Below are positions 28,801-36,669 of a stretch of DNA of 64,000 nt, one piece after another. Both the position numbers and the translations under genes were made by a program. Each line of letters starts with the position of its first letter. Position 1 is the stretch's first letter. This DNA comes from Fulvitalea axinellae (lineage in GTDB: Bacteria > Bacteroidota > Bacteroidia > Cytophagales > Cyclobacteriaceae), in contig NZ_AP025314.1 of assembly GCF_036492835.1 (NCBI RefSeq), positions 3,266,010 to 3,330,009 on the forward strand, written 5' to 3'. The notes under the pieces are model-generated. The model worked only from the letters and a program-made list of their open reading frames with translations, was not told the DNA's origin and searched no databases.

Positions 28801-31800
28801 AACGTCTTTTACCGTAAGAGTAATTTCCCCTCCGTCACAAACAGGTCCCAAGCCATCTATCTCCAAACCTTCTTTGACAGTACCAACATAATAACGAAGG
28901 TCAACTTCCGAAATGGAAGGACAACCACCTGGCACCGAAGCGTACATTCTAAACTTAAATGCCCAGAAGCTTCCGGTTTTGAGTGCTCCGTCATCGTTGT
29001 TCAGAAGAAACTCTTCTTCTATAACTATTGTCTCCTCTACTCCTGTCGATTTATCGGCGGGCAAAGAATAAACATCATACTCTTTACCACCACTACCGAG
29101 TAGCTTCAGGTCATACGAGACACCTGGATCAGAATCAAAGAACATCTCACTATTTTCGGCGCCCTCACACATATGGTACATTCCTCCCCAACCGAGGTTC
29201 TTGAATGCCACGCCAGGTTCTTTGGTTACTCTGATCGTTACGTCTTGTACAACCTCATCACAACCAGCCCTTATAGCCTTCAACTTTATCGGATAATCAC
29301 CCGCTAGGCTAAAATTCAAATCGGGATTGCTCGGTCCTGGAGCCCATTCCGCGTCGGCTCCTACAAATTCCCCGATCAATGTATTTCCTCGGCTAGTGAA
29401 CGCTTGATAGGTTACCCCATCTTGAGCCCCTTCGATTTTCAATGTAGGATTAGAACCTTCGCAGAATGGCCCAAAACTTTGAATTTGAAAGTCCAAGTCA
29501 AAACCACAAGCTATCTCAACATTCCTTAAAAAGCTGTAGTTATTGTTCTTGTCAATCTCCGGAGGAAAACGTTCTATATATAATAGGATTGTCTTTTTAC
29601 CCAATCCGCAAGGTACAGGTATAGTAAACTCTCCCTTCAACGGATCCGGCAAAGCCTTCAGTCCATCCGGTAACGAAATTTTCTCAATTAGCTCAGTCTC
29701 TCTTGTGACCGGGTCAAACCAAGACGCCTGAACAAACAACGGAAGTTCAAAGTCTGTAAGACCTATGTTTCCGTAATCGTACGGCAACTTAATCACTTTT
29801 TGCCCTGCAGCATTTTCCTGACACTCGATTTTCCCGTCAGGACCGAATACCGGTTTCGCTTCTATCCAAAAGTCAGGAAGCTGTTTAACCTCAATCGGAG
29901 TCAGGGTAAACTCTGACGAATCGTCAAAAGCGTCATCCCAATCACTGATATTCATTTTAGTCTTTAAATTATCAGCATTGAGACCTTTAAACTCATCGTC
30001 CGTGGTTGTAGCCCACACTGGGCCTTCGAGCCTAACAACATTGACAATCAAAAACCCTTGGGACTTCTCACCCGGCGGGGTACTCCCCAAATCGGTCGGA
30101 ATATCATCAAGCCCAACGCTGGTCGCATCACCAGCTCGGTATAAGGTTATCCCTGTTTGTTCTGATATTGTCGTACCACCTCCGGTAGGATGCTCATGCT
30201 TAAATGTCACCACTCCGAAGAAGTGGCGTCCTTGTCCCGGTTCATAGTCCCTGAAGTCTTCCCCTTCCCTAATGTTGTCCGTATAGCAGAACAAAGCGTA
30301 GTGGCCTTCTTCTCCATTAAAGCGGAATCCTAATTCGATTGACTTTCCATCACCTGACATCTTGGCCGGGAAAAAGTCCGTACCAGGATCAGGATCCATA
30401 AACTCAATATAATTCAGCTTTGTGTTCGGGCCAATATCCTCGTCTTTATCGTCATTACGCGTTATAAGGTCATCGCCCAAGTCAATCGCCATCTTGGAAC
30501 TGTTCAGATATGAGTAGTTCCTCATCACGGGGATATTTTCGGCAAAGCTTTCGCCAGGCATTAACGGCACAAGGTCTTTATCCTTGCCAATCACAACACC
30601 CTTTACATTTTCTGTCATAAAGTTAGCGTCGTACCGGCCTAATCCACCGACCACGTATTCGCTAAGGCCACGTTCCAATTGTATCGCATTTCCGGAACAA
30701 CCCCGGATCACGTTTCCGTATATTAAGCCTCCACTAGCTATACTTTTGGGATAATTCTTAACATAAATTCCGCCTGTCTGGGCTTCCCTAATCAGGTTGC
30801 CCCATAGCGTATTTTCTTTACCCAAAAGTAAAATCGAGGTTTCTCCTTCGGCACCTGCACCATCTGCCCAGTTACCCAACACGTTAAATGTACCGGATTC
30901 CCAAGACTCCCTTGTCGGGCTCACATCCACATTCGGGAAATCTGGGCCCAAGCCAAAAACGTTGCTAGCCACAAAGTTTCTCTCAGGGATTTCAGCGCCA
31001 TCCGATACAAACCTCAACCCATACCGAACATTGTTACTGATATAGTTTGCGTAAGTCTGGTCTAAAAATGTGGTATCGCCTACACCCGCAGGCTTTCCGC
31101 CGATTACGTTATCGTCACCTCCAAAAGCAGACGCAACGATTCTTATACCCTCATTATTCTTCTGCGAATCCACATCCACAGGCAAAGAGTAAAAGGATTC
31201 CGGACCAGGGATGAGCCTATGCTCTGTTGTAAAGCCCAAATAATTGCTTCGAACTGTCGTTCCGTTTGCCGAAAGCTCAACTACCGCTTGCCCCGACTTA
31301 TTGGCTCCATAAACCATAAAACCTTGGATTATGGAGTGGTTTCTACCCACTTCCTCCCTAGAGCTTTTGACATTAAACACCGCCGTCTTACTTGCGTCGA
31401 GATTTGAAGCGTTCAAGGCTATTCTCAAATCATGCTGGCCGTTTTTTCTTGGAGTGGCTTCAGGAGCTACGACATCACCAACCCTTTTCATGGATCCATC
31501 GATGATCATTTCGGTAACGATATCCTCAAAACCTGAAATGGGCACCATAATTTCATGATGTCCTTCCGCATTACCTGATCCCGGAATAGCGAAACGAATA
31601 TGCTCCGTTACAGAGTTTATCGCATCGTCATCGATAACATTGGCGTTATGGATCGCTTGCGCCAAAGAACCTTGACCGGTGGAGTTAGTATTCGTAACGG
31701 CATAGAAACTATAACCGAAGTCGACATCCTCTATTTGGGAATTATTACCAGATCCCTCATCGCCAATTTCGACTTTGGAAACGGATTGGGTGTTATAGAC

Positions 31801-34119
31801 GCTGTTCCGCAAAGTTTCCAGAGTCACTTCCCCTACGTTCACCAAACCGTCTATAAAACCTTTATTCGATTCGGGACCACCTATTTCATCCGTGACAAAC
31901 GGTTCTGTTGAACTCGGATCAGTTCTAAAAGTTTGAACAGCCATTTCGGTCCCGTCTCCTCTATCCGCCTTAACGGTTCCTGAAACGACACGGACAAAGT
32001 AGTCTCCTTGAGCCAACTCTTCAAAGCGATATTTTCCGTCGGCTCCTGTCTTAACCGATTTAAGGAATATCCCATCCGTATCACTTGTCGCACGGTAAAT
32101 TTCCACAGTGGCGTTATGCACACGCTTGTCACCCACACCACCATCAAAGTCGGAACCTGGGCCTCCTTCATAATTCCGGTCGTCGAAGACTAAACCTTCC
32201 ACGCTACCATTTGCGGGCTCTTCGCAGTCCTCGATAAAATATTCGTAATTTGTCTTTAATCTTTCAGCATTCAGAATTACGTTTCCCGATCCAGATTTAG
32301 ACACTAACTCCACACTCACGGTAATCAATACAGAGCCAGAACCCGGTCCCATATTTCTGACTTGCAAGTTGCGCTTTTGTCGGGCTACTACTTTAAACTT
32401 ATGCTTCTTACCTGACACTCCGTTGGTTTTGATTTCAACAGACTCCAGATAACGACTATCCGAAACATGCCAAGTTGGGTTACTCAATTTATATTTACTA
32501 GCATCAGGATTGATGATAGTAAAATTAAATTCAGGCAAATCCGCACTCTCAGTATTGTTCTTAGTCATGCAGACATCTTTCCTTTGCGCTCCAAAATCAG
32601 CGCTGAATTCCTGCTTGGCTGAGAATAACCCCGGGCCCAAACCAGAACCTGACGAACTCTTTCGGCGTCCCGTATACAGTTCCACTTTACCATCTCCGTC
32701 AACGTCAGCTATCGTAACCGTCTGATATTCCGCAACCTTACTGTTTCCGTATTTACTCCAAAGGGTTTTAACCCCTGACGCAAATTTCGGCAAGTTTCCC
32801 TTTCCGGCTATATTCTCAAAGTAGCCTATACTATTATCATAGTCCCCAAAAAGAACATCCTCGTCGCCGTCACCGTCATAATCCACAAAAACAGATGTCA
32901 CGTCATATCTCATCTGCCCCTTGGAACCAGAATAATTAAACGGCAATCCAAACGCTCCAGCGGCATACCTTGCCTTGCCAGTCGCTCCGTCATTCCTAGT
33001 TCTAAATTTAGGAAGGTCATCCGCTCCTGTCGCCTCATTTAAGTAATAATGAAATGTTCCTTTACCTGATGAGAAAAATAGGTCAAGCTTGCCATCATAG
33101 TTAAGGTCCACCAAACTTGGCGAGAACATATTCCAATCACTCCGCGACAATCCGTTAGTGGAACTCGAACTCTTTAAGTCTGTAGGGTAACGTGACGGTA
33201 AATTAAAAACAGGATTGCCCTTCCTCTGAAAATATAATGTTCCGCCACCATTCTTGTCGATCAGCTTATTTTCAAAATAGAAAAAACCGCCACGATCCGA
33301 ACTTGGACTGGCGCGGTTAAAGCCAATCATACAGTCTAAATCTCCATCATTGTCTACATCTCCAAAAGTTGGACGAAGCAGGTAATACTGATTGCTCGAC
33401 ATCCTAGGCAATTCCAAACCGATGTCTTTCCCGTCAAAAGAGGCTTTGAATTCTTTTTTATCTCCGTCTTTATACTCCAACACCCTAATTCGCCCTGTCT
33501 GCGATGAAGAGTTTGGTCTGCCCCAAGAATTATGTCCCGGCGCTTGCACGGCTGTGACGCACTCAAGAAAGCCGTCATTATCAATATCCGCAAATACCGG
33601 GTTGGGTCCAGTCATATTATAACTTGAGGAAAACCGGTCTTTCAATTTAAAATCCGGATCCCCTAAATCCCCGAATTTTATGGTTTGGCCCGCAGGCATT
33701 TTTCCTTGGTCTCCAGCCTTTACCGCAAATCGAACTTCCCGGATTCCCGCTTCGGGCATTTCCGGCATTTCTGCCCTGAGTGTAATATACGAAAGCCGAG
33801 ACGTCGTACTTCCCGTCCACGTGCTTGGCGTTGCCTGAATACGATATTCAAATACCCCAGGCGAAGACAGCCCCATGCTGGTCACAGTAATTGAACCAGA
33901 AGCAAAAAGCCCCGTGTTCGTAGCTGTTGCCGTGATCACGGGTTCCTTTGGAGCCAAAACAGTAAAAGTTTCATCCACAATCTTACCAATAGGCAGAAAC
34001 TGTGTTTTAGGCTCGTTAATATCAAAAAGCCCTCCCTGAGCTACGGCTTCGGGGGGCAAAAGTGCTGCGCATAAAAGCGCCACTATGATTTGCGACAGTA
34101 TAAAATTTTTCAACCTCAT
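19888..34119 (-). CDS. giant T9SS adhesin-like protein with ~30 Ig-like repeats
   Basis: A 4743-residue secreted protein. Order of parts (approximate residues): signal peptide 1-28 (ALLPPEAVAQ); FG-GAP/VCBS-like propeller repeats 150-520, with calcium-type loops such as DVDGDGKVELYTG; SdrD B-like domain 635-770; a parallel beta-helix-like region 830-1270; then about thirty Cys-containing Ig-like repeats 1550-4440. The repeats start near C-E/G-G/N and continue to a Tyr about 20 residues later (ICEGEDVSFEIP, VCPGEDAVFNLTNP). They are followed by a HYR-like domain about 4470-4550 (NATDNCALESVVGD), a cadherin-like domain about 4553-4645, and a gliding-type C-terminal domain from 4651 (IPRVFTPNGDGINDNFYIEG). 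That last domain is used by SprB-like adhesins exported by T9SS with an SprF partner, and such a gene lies 51 bases upstream. Confidence 0.9.
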   Translation of the reverse strand: MRLKNFILSQIIVALLCAALLPPEAVAQGGLFDINEPKTQFLPIGKIVDETFTVLAPKEPVITATATNTGLFASGSITVTSMGLSSPGVFEYRIQATPSTWTGSTTSRLSYITLRAEMPEMPEAGIREVRFAVKAGDQGKMPAGQTIKFGDLGDPDFKLKDRFSSSYNMTGPNPVFADIDNDGFLECVTAVQAPGHNSWGRPNSSSQTGRIRVLEYKDGDKKEFKASFDGKDIGLELPRMSSNQYYLLRPTFGDVDNDGDLDCMIGFNRASPSSDRGGFFYFENKLIDKNGGGTLYFQRKGNPVFNLPSRYPTDLKSSSSTNGLSRSDWNMFSPSLVDLNYDGKLDLFFSSGKGTFHYYLNEATGADDLPKFRTRNDGATGKARYAAGAFGLPFNYSGSKGQMRYDVTSVFVDYDGDGDEDVLFGDYDNSIGYFENIAGKGNLPKFASGVKTLWSKYGNSKVAEYQTVTIADVDGDGKVELYTGRRKSSSGSGLGPGLFSAKQEFSADFGAQRKDVCMTKNNTESADLPEFNFTIINPDASKYKLSNPTWHVSDSRYLESVEIKTNGVSGKKHKFKVVARQKRNLQVRNMGPGSGSVLITVSVELVSKSGSGNVILNAERLKTNYEYFIEDCEEPANGSVEGLVFDDRNYEGGPGSDFDGGVGDKRVHNATVEIYRATSDTDGIFLKSVKTGADGKYRFEELAQGDYFVRVVSGTVKADRGDGTEMAVQTFRTDPSSTEPFVTDEIGGPESNKGFIDGLVNVGEVTLETLRNSVYNTQSVSKVEIGDEGSGNNSQIEDVDFGYSFYAVTNTNSTGQGSLAQAIHNANVIDDDAINSVTEHIRFAIPGSGNAEGHHEIMVPISGFEDIVTEMIIDGSMKRVGDVVAPEATPRKNGQHDLRIALNASNLDASKTAVFNVKSSREEVGRNHSIIQGFMVYGANKSGQAVVELSANGTTVRSNYLGFTTEHRLIPGPESFYSLPVDVDSQKNNEGIRIVASAFGGDDNVIGGKPAGVGDTTFLDQTYANYISNNVRYGLRFVSDGAEIPERNFVASNVFGLGPDFPNVDVSPTRESWESGTFNVLGNWADGAGAEGETSILLLGKENTLWGNLIREAQTGGIYVKNYPKSIASGGLIYGNVIRGCSGNAIQLERGLSEYVVGGLGRYDANFMTENVKGVVIGKDKDLVPLMPGESFAENIPVMRNYSYLNSSKMAIDLGDDLITRNDDKDEDIGPNTKLNYIEFMDPDPGTDFFPAKMSGDGKSIELGFRFNGEEGHYALFCYTDNIREGEDFRDYEPGQGRHFFGVVTFKHEHPTGGGTTISEQTGITLYRAGDATSVGLDDIPTDLGSTPPGEKSQGFLIVNVVRLEGPVWATTTDDEFKGLNADNLKTKMNISDWDDAFDDSSEFTLTPIEVKQLPDFWIEAKPVFGPDGKIECQENAAGQKVIKLPYDYGNIGLTDFELPLFVQASWFDPVTRETELIEKISLPDGLKALPDPLKGEFTIPVPCGLGKKTILLYIERFPPEIDKNNNYSFLRNVEIACGFDLDFQIQSFGPFCEGSNPTLKIEGAQDGVTYQAFTSRGNTLIGEFVGADAEWAPGPSNPDLNFSLAGDYPIKLKAIRAGCDEVVQDVTIRVTKEPGVAFKNLGWGGMYHMCEGAENSEMFFDSDPGVSYDLKLLGSGGKEYDVYSLPADKSTGVEETIVIEEEFLLNNDDGALKTGSFWAFKFRMYASVPGGCPSISEVDLRYYVGTVKEGLEIDGLGPVCDGGEITLTVKDVKPFRNTIYYIRKNSTPVGVVSEERNAGEAVGRELPLTVKTRYNEGGTEYSIPVGTNPMSLRATYYPFSSKILTCDVNITDFDLEVISEPRDVTAKAKSVCPDNPVTVEITNPEDKVKYHLYSLNGAGELGALLADFADASDEVELTVDQVKSLLSPNVTGSVRIGVGAKKGTCDIKKVGEVDITWAAKDFNTGLTVEGSQICEGETSATVRITNPEAGNSYWVDGYPGEAKVGQADGSALEFTVTVPGTVGIHSFNFFVGATDGESGSCSDILDNIAKVKVLAKPLAKGIELAETVCGNENVRIKVKDRESFVVYEAYQNGTILPAATSEESGDLFLTIQQTALDFTSGNPVLEVRARRNDLTSCSVSLGNITVERKAFPLAPELAPVMACGGKEVIFRLSRLLGDATYEVFYKNEGASSGSPLEIFIPSPAELGDGRLLYVEARNVTSQKLTIYGTVDNGSCKTDFEFVINITDTPNTALAVEGSTMDCATRIAKVTVKNAEEDEYWLQDGSDEMTLISKELNGTDYVMTFEVPASVPAGTKQYTVWTGTKGHCPYELTNKATITVLDVYTPSDLTTIEICEGEDVSFEIPRPGAGWVLTLSTDTYAYDEEIVTEVSSAKWKVTYKNVSRTGTSNTGIGIELNHSNYCQVSQIQPLTVRETPDDPTFFIKDPTCLSAEGVIKVEDPQDNILYNLRHVDGTTESVDLFPDREGAPVIFTVNGLYTSKPENKFVVTAHNKFRESCAISPLVTLKVTDVPKLDLTVPEVTLCEGGTLKLKIEGAEDQKRYSLLRADDSELASARAEGTTVTILANLPADTYPVGVYEFSVGVGSTSCDDKLDNKAKVTVVETPDVPAPVYEKMVCGNVDAQIRIPGGAKLTLVYEAVDDTGNKANGSVDGDDYVFTVPASYFAERVYSEKFKFTISGKSTASGDCDSDVKHTVNFLRLTPVVDAISDFEACLGEPVALNLKETKASDTYEVWQTTPDLPASLDKKPGGGDISLNLKNHTPATRSFRLSETVNRLPGESCTFDQNFTVKAVELPDTKLSPTVPAICEESSAVITVPGTENGFQYEIRTADNTTVLASWADGSGELSFTVGWDKIEPRWSKVDGDKVSLKLFVRVEDSCEKELSDPFDLVILSKPTAPAPVTDELCADDNKVVTVASPATGIYKLFKPDRSQVYSETLTPGQITVPGSDLEYGENDLDLEVYRKDLVTCKITLPAHVKVTKLEKPSDVDVVAKACMEEPGIVTITDGDSKFRYSLEGGNLTAPDTKLNFVSDFDNPSLLKTTIPAKYIASGDLDADGNLTYELYGERADGKGCRILLKTVVVSPVDNPGLNITVNNPTVCANEEINLQLGGENLTEDADYWIEISAGLEDDTQRVFADKVTKIITLNQGELNLSAGATYNFPIKVGAGDETTEICGEDTDAVATITIQKELPVKNVTIDPAVCEGGVFWVRVPDPETGKYTYELSVTDGADNKQIISDWKTSSDGSLYKELPSNLAGKTNFVTLVMTDKVTGCERVLLDRKTVEKKALPDEPQIDVFKPCEGQEATLIVKDAIKDFNYVLYAKNLVSNKLNVAAVDEGKGTVALEIKVDQKFLEGEYVVDGKVEFILEVQDFVTKCTNSVKIPVTFDKEPGAVLAPPPAEICEGEGLTLTIRNTKKGYYYQIFEDDRRIGLVKEGNGGDLLYDIETSDLPVGDHTFMLRAQGGSCDLKSESTFDVTVLATPQEDDLRNLEIITDDGYCQGGGDFRITLRNPRSGVVYSVKDANGKVTNGTLNAEGRVEFVLGADLPQVGSNSYDLIVRWKNGLGCEKTFEDAIGLNAYGKPVAVIMEDQTICEGSEATVSFTSEVPVRYWLVKKGGLITAEEAWVESIDEDSELKVSPTVTTQYDLYARYKRGTCDGIIVGSVTVNVIDQPDDMVRASIESSCFGQTTSSVIIEDPQPGIKYQVFRKSSNASVSDIGVSSAGESLELPITEAFEPGVYDLYVHATAGASCGRPLQVTLRYAVIGKPEMRTLDGPDGVCPGEDAVFNLTNPEAGITYTLEARGVSGKVYRSVPLGDILTFRIPNADLELGQTVELELYGANETAGCGKEKLDKVSLKAKELAPIKISAEEMCENFDGVILVIPTLTGHEYELTLPNGDVEKRSGKGDEIIFEIPASLATAGKVNLTLDAIDPSGNFCPNTQKFAVEVVAEPNRSLDVISDRLCEDGMAEITILKPEKNVNYHLVSLMDNQEVETINETSGDALILRFDTSDPDKFLPNEYDFVIKASVGKNCSYSFDEKIQLEILAKPFSDRTVVGVPDEVCEDNDAAIEIRASEADVLYTATAIAPDGTEKVVNTPVRGLGLDADPLQITVPASILVAPYTDIRVSAQRVMEEGGVWVPVDGCSSMIFDSQRILISELPDGEIETGIHAGCEGTVTYVDVTNPFGGVKYQVFSADGSTAVSTAVKAKDEEKIRLVILPMHISAMPRDFVVRGTASKLCGEATIETTVTIKSVAKPDLTYGVSGDVVCQGATEGTVTLSNSAADSQYRVIAEGVGIIKDWTTGLGGEMTLTVNPSALSSGEFAIKIEARRLDSEACEDVFINEGKLTVLAPVNKGLTLEVGKALCGDQPAELRISAPEEGVRYTVETNSGADTGVSGLGVAGEDLVLTIPSEWIDVPHSLFKVKAERPDGKGGFMCADYLNSSALVSKELDEEAPEFISFPANIYVEAQGASTTVTWDEPNATDNCALESVVGDRKSGSSFTIGKSEVTYVATDVSGNKTSQVLTVVVFNPGGMAGNPPTANPDFISLLPGESAVIRPMDNDIDPDGNLDLNSFRLKELAGHGEAKWNFHTKEFKYTAPADFVGQVSYTYEVYDTEGHKATTEIVIRVLEPGDVRIPRVFTPNGDGINDNFYIEGSEQYPNNRIKIYNRWGVKLFERGGYIDHWDGTASRGAVIGSGILPQGTYFFIFDKGDGSEPVRSNVFLKR

Positions 34120-34170
34120 TTTATATCATTGTCAGATACAGGAAAAAGGAAAACGGAGTGCTATTCTATA

Positions 34171-35256
34171 TTAGAAATATGGCTTACAAGGAGCCAATGT
34201 CTTTATCAGGAAGTCGAACTTAAGCGTAATCTCATGCGTGCCCGAACTGTATTGGGCAAGGCTCGTAGTTGTCATGTCATAAGAGTAGCCAACGCTAAAG
34301 TGATCGGTAATTCGGTATTCCATATTCCCCAACAGAGCGTCGCCAAGACGATAGCCGAGGCCCGCCCAGAAGCGCTCCAGGAAAAGGAAATTCGCGTTTA
34401 CGTCCACTGAAAGGGGCGCTCCCTGCACGTAGCGGATCATTGTTGTGGGCTTAAATTTCACGTAAGGATTTAGCGAAAAAACATACCCTCCACTCAAGTA
34501 GTAGTAAAGCTCATCAAACGATTTTTTTCTCGTTGTCTGCTCGCCATCCAAAAAGTCGTGACCGAGAAGTTGCGGAATGGCGAAACTCACATAATATTTA
34601 GGGCTGTAAAGGTAAAGGCCGAAACCTACATTCAAAGCCCTGCGGTTTATATCGTTGAACAACTCGGCGTCACCGGGTTGGGTTGCGTCCTCGGGATCGA
34701 GCAACACCTTATAGTCCGAAAAGCTCATTTTGAGGCCAAAAGAGAGATAAGTAGTGAACTTTTGTTCCCTTTGCTTCATCAGGTAATCGTAAGTTTTACG
34801 GATTGGCACCCAAACTTTCTCCTCGCTTTCACCAAGCTTAATCCGATAAGAAAAGTCCATTGCCGTAAACAACTCTCTCTCCGGACCGATCTCATCCACA
34901 TACATTGAACCGCCAATCCCGATACCGTATTTCACCCACGGCATATTAAACGAAGCGGCCGTTGTCTGTGGCGCTCCTTCAAAGCCCATCCACTGCGAAC
35001 GGTAAAGCAACATACCTTGAATGGTATTATTCGAACCTGCATATGCAGGATTTTGCAATACCGAATTGTTCAAATATTGCGTAAACATCGGGTCTTGCTG
35101 GGCTTCGGCCAGATTGGATAAAGTCAAAAACAAGACTACAATGGACAACTTCACACTTAGTCTAGCCCCACGCCAAAAACCGCTCCCCCCACATGAAGTC
35201 TTCAACGCAACATAGGCCGCGTATAAATATACCAATACATGGTTTTTCATGATCAT
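34171..35256 (-). CDS. PorP/SprF-family T9SS membrane protein
   Basis: A 361-residue outer-membrane barrel-type protein. After an extended N-terminus, a signal-like segment (SVKLSIVVLFLTLSNLAEAQ) leads into the family hallmark QQDPMFTQYLNNSVLQNPAY. The rest alternates short beta strands with aromatic girdles (GIGIGGSMYVDE, YYLSGGYVFSLNPYVKF, FSVGYSYDMTT). SprF-like proteins are needed to export and anchor their cognate adhesin with a gliding-type C-terminal domain. The giant protein with exactly that domain is encoded 51 bases downstream on the same strand, so the two form a likely pair. The N-terminus before the signal segment may be over-long. Confidence 0.87.
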   Translation of the reverse strand: MIMKNHVLVYLYAAYVALKTSCGGSGFWRGARLSVKLSIVVLFLTLSNLAEAQQDPMFTQYLNNSVLQNPAYAGSNNTIQGMLLYRSQWMGFEGAPQTTAASFNMPWVKYGIGIGGSMYVDEIGPERELFTAMDFSYRIKLGESEEKVWVPIRKTYDYLMKQREQKFTTYLSFGLKMSFSDYKVLLDPEDATQPGDAELFNDINRRALNVGFGLYLYSPKYYVSFAIPQLLGHDFLDGEQTTRKKSFDELYYYLSGGYVFSLNPYVKFKPTTMIRYVQGAPLSVDVNANFLFLERFWAGLGYRLGDALLGNMEYRITDHFSVGYSYDMTTTSLAQYSSGTHEITLKFDFLIKTLAPCKPYF

Positions 35257-36134
35257 TTATTCATTTTAAGAAGCGAAAAAACTCACAACCTTTTATTTAT
35301 CAACCACTTTACATGGCTGATGCAACTTTCATGGAAGAATATAGGCATTTCCCGGCATATGTTTATAATAAAAACCGGGTATTTTCTCATTCATTTTTCC
35401 CCGTTTCAAGCAATGATCAAAAAATACTCGCAAACACCGTCATGAAATCAATTATATATATTTAATTTTATTCATTAAAAATATAACATTAAAAATACAC
35501 AATTAATGTATCAAAATTGCCTGAGCACAATTGGGCACATAACAGTTGAAAGAAAGTTTAGTAAAAAGAATCAATAATTGAATTATAAATAGAAAAAAGA
35601 ATATTTTTAATTTATCCAAGTAGTGATTGTACCTCATACCACAGTTCATGTATGTTAAGCAAAGAAAAAGACAGTATATATACATAATATACAGGATTAC
35701 TTACGCAGCAAAAAATAAAAACTAGAAACTAGAGACCGCCTCGCTAATGAAGACCACACATAGCCGTAAAAAAAGAAAAACCCGGACCAATATGGCCCGG
35801 GCTCACACAAACAAAATTAACCCTTAAAACCCACACAGTTATTCAAAAATCACCCTATAGCGTCGACTCACGTCGGCATCTAAAAATGTGTGGCATCTTC
35901 AAACCGAATAATTCATCAACGAAACAAACCTTTCGATTCGAACGCTTAATGCATTACAATGATACAACTTAAAATCACTATTGCAAAATTATATTCTGCA
36001 TTTTAATAATTAAATAACATAAAATTCCACCCAAGCATGTTAAGCCAAAAAAATCAAACACGCCCGTTCCTTTCAATGCGCTGAATTGACAAGTATTTTT
36101 CGTACTTTGTGCCTTTACACCCTTTAAGCAAAAA
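35257..36134. other. AT-rich intergenic region
   Basis: About 880 bases with only short, poor reading frames. It holds an isolated CCCGG/CCGGG hairpin near 35781-35801 with an A/T-rich flank, a possible terminator remnant, and at its right end a promoter-like sequence for the next gene. Nothing else was recognised; the centre (35440-35700) is extremely AT-rich. Confidence 0.5.
36086..36109 (+). promoter_or_regulatory. promoter-like sequence before 36135 gene
   Basis: TTGAC at 36086-36090 and TACTTTG at 36103-36109, close to the Bacteroidota TTG / TAnnTTTG pattern but with one base fewer in the -7 box. It lies 25 bases before the ATG. Confidence 0.35.
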
Positions 36135-36563
36135 ATGGAAAACAGCGCCCACTTACCCCTTTTGTTCAGTTCGGGGATTTATGCGTTCGAGCAAGACAAG
36201 CCCGGCACCGACGCCAACGTGCCCCTTGCCATAGTTTTGCTCCAAGAGGAACCTCCTACGGAACAGGAAATGGAGCTCGCCGAAAAAATCGCCGTGGCAA
36301 CCGGATTTGAGGATTCGAACATAAGCCATTCGGACACACAACTTTCCGATTCGCTTGAGGAGACCCTCACAAGTCTGGGTGCCGAAAACGCAATTATTTT
36401 TGCGGAAAGCCATTACACCCCGCCAGAGGGCACGCAAACAAACATTCCGGCTACCGTCAACGACGGAGCGGTGATCCACACACTCCCAATCAGGGATATC
36501 GCCAATGAAGTCAAACACAAAAAGGCACTTTGGACAGCGCTTAAAACGGCGTTCCAACCTTGA
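36135..36563 (+). CDS. hypothetical protein (142 aa)
   Basis: A soluble acidic protein. It begins with LLFSSGIYAF, then VPLAIVLLQEEPPTEQEMEL and a helix AEKIAVATGFEDSNI; the C-terminal end is EVKHKKALWTALKTAFQP. The pattern (short beta strand, helix rich in Glu/Leu, C-terminal KKxLWxxLK) recalls a small conserved Bacteroidota protein of unknown role, but I cannot name a family with confidence. It has a promoter-like sequence upstream and lies 106 bases before the M61 peptidase on the same strand. No catalytic motif is seen. Confidence 0.65.
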   Translation: MENSAHLPLLFSSGIYAFEQDKPGTDANVPLAIVLLQEEPPTEQEMELAEKIAVATGFEDSNISHSDTQLSDSLEETLTSLGAENAIIFAESHYTPPEGTQTNIPATVNDGAVIHTLPIRDIANEVKHKKALWTALKTAFQP

Positions 36564-36669
36564 CTTCAGCACAAGGCTTTAAAATAGACTTACCCTAATC
36601 GACGATAACACAGTCTCGTTCTCTTTTACAGGAAAACTTTCACCATATCCAAAATAAACCAAACTCCTG

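Noticed and set aside
35503..35685. 60-codon minus-strand open frame in an AT-rich gap
   Set aside because: Composition is Phe/Leu/Cys-rich as expected from random AT-rich DNA; no start context or homology signal.
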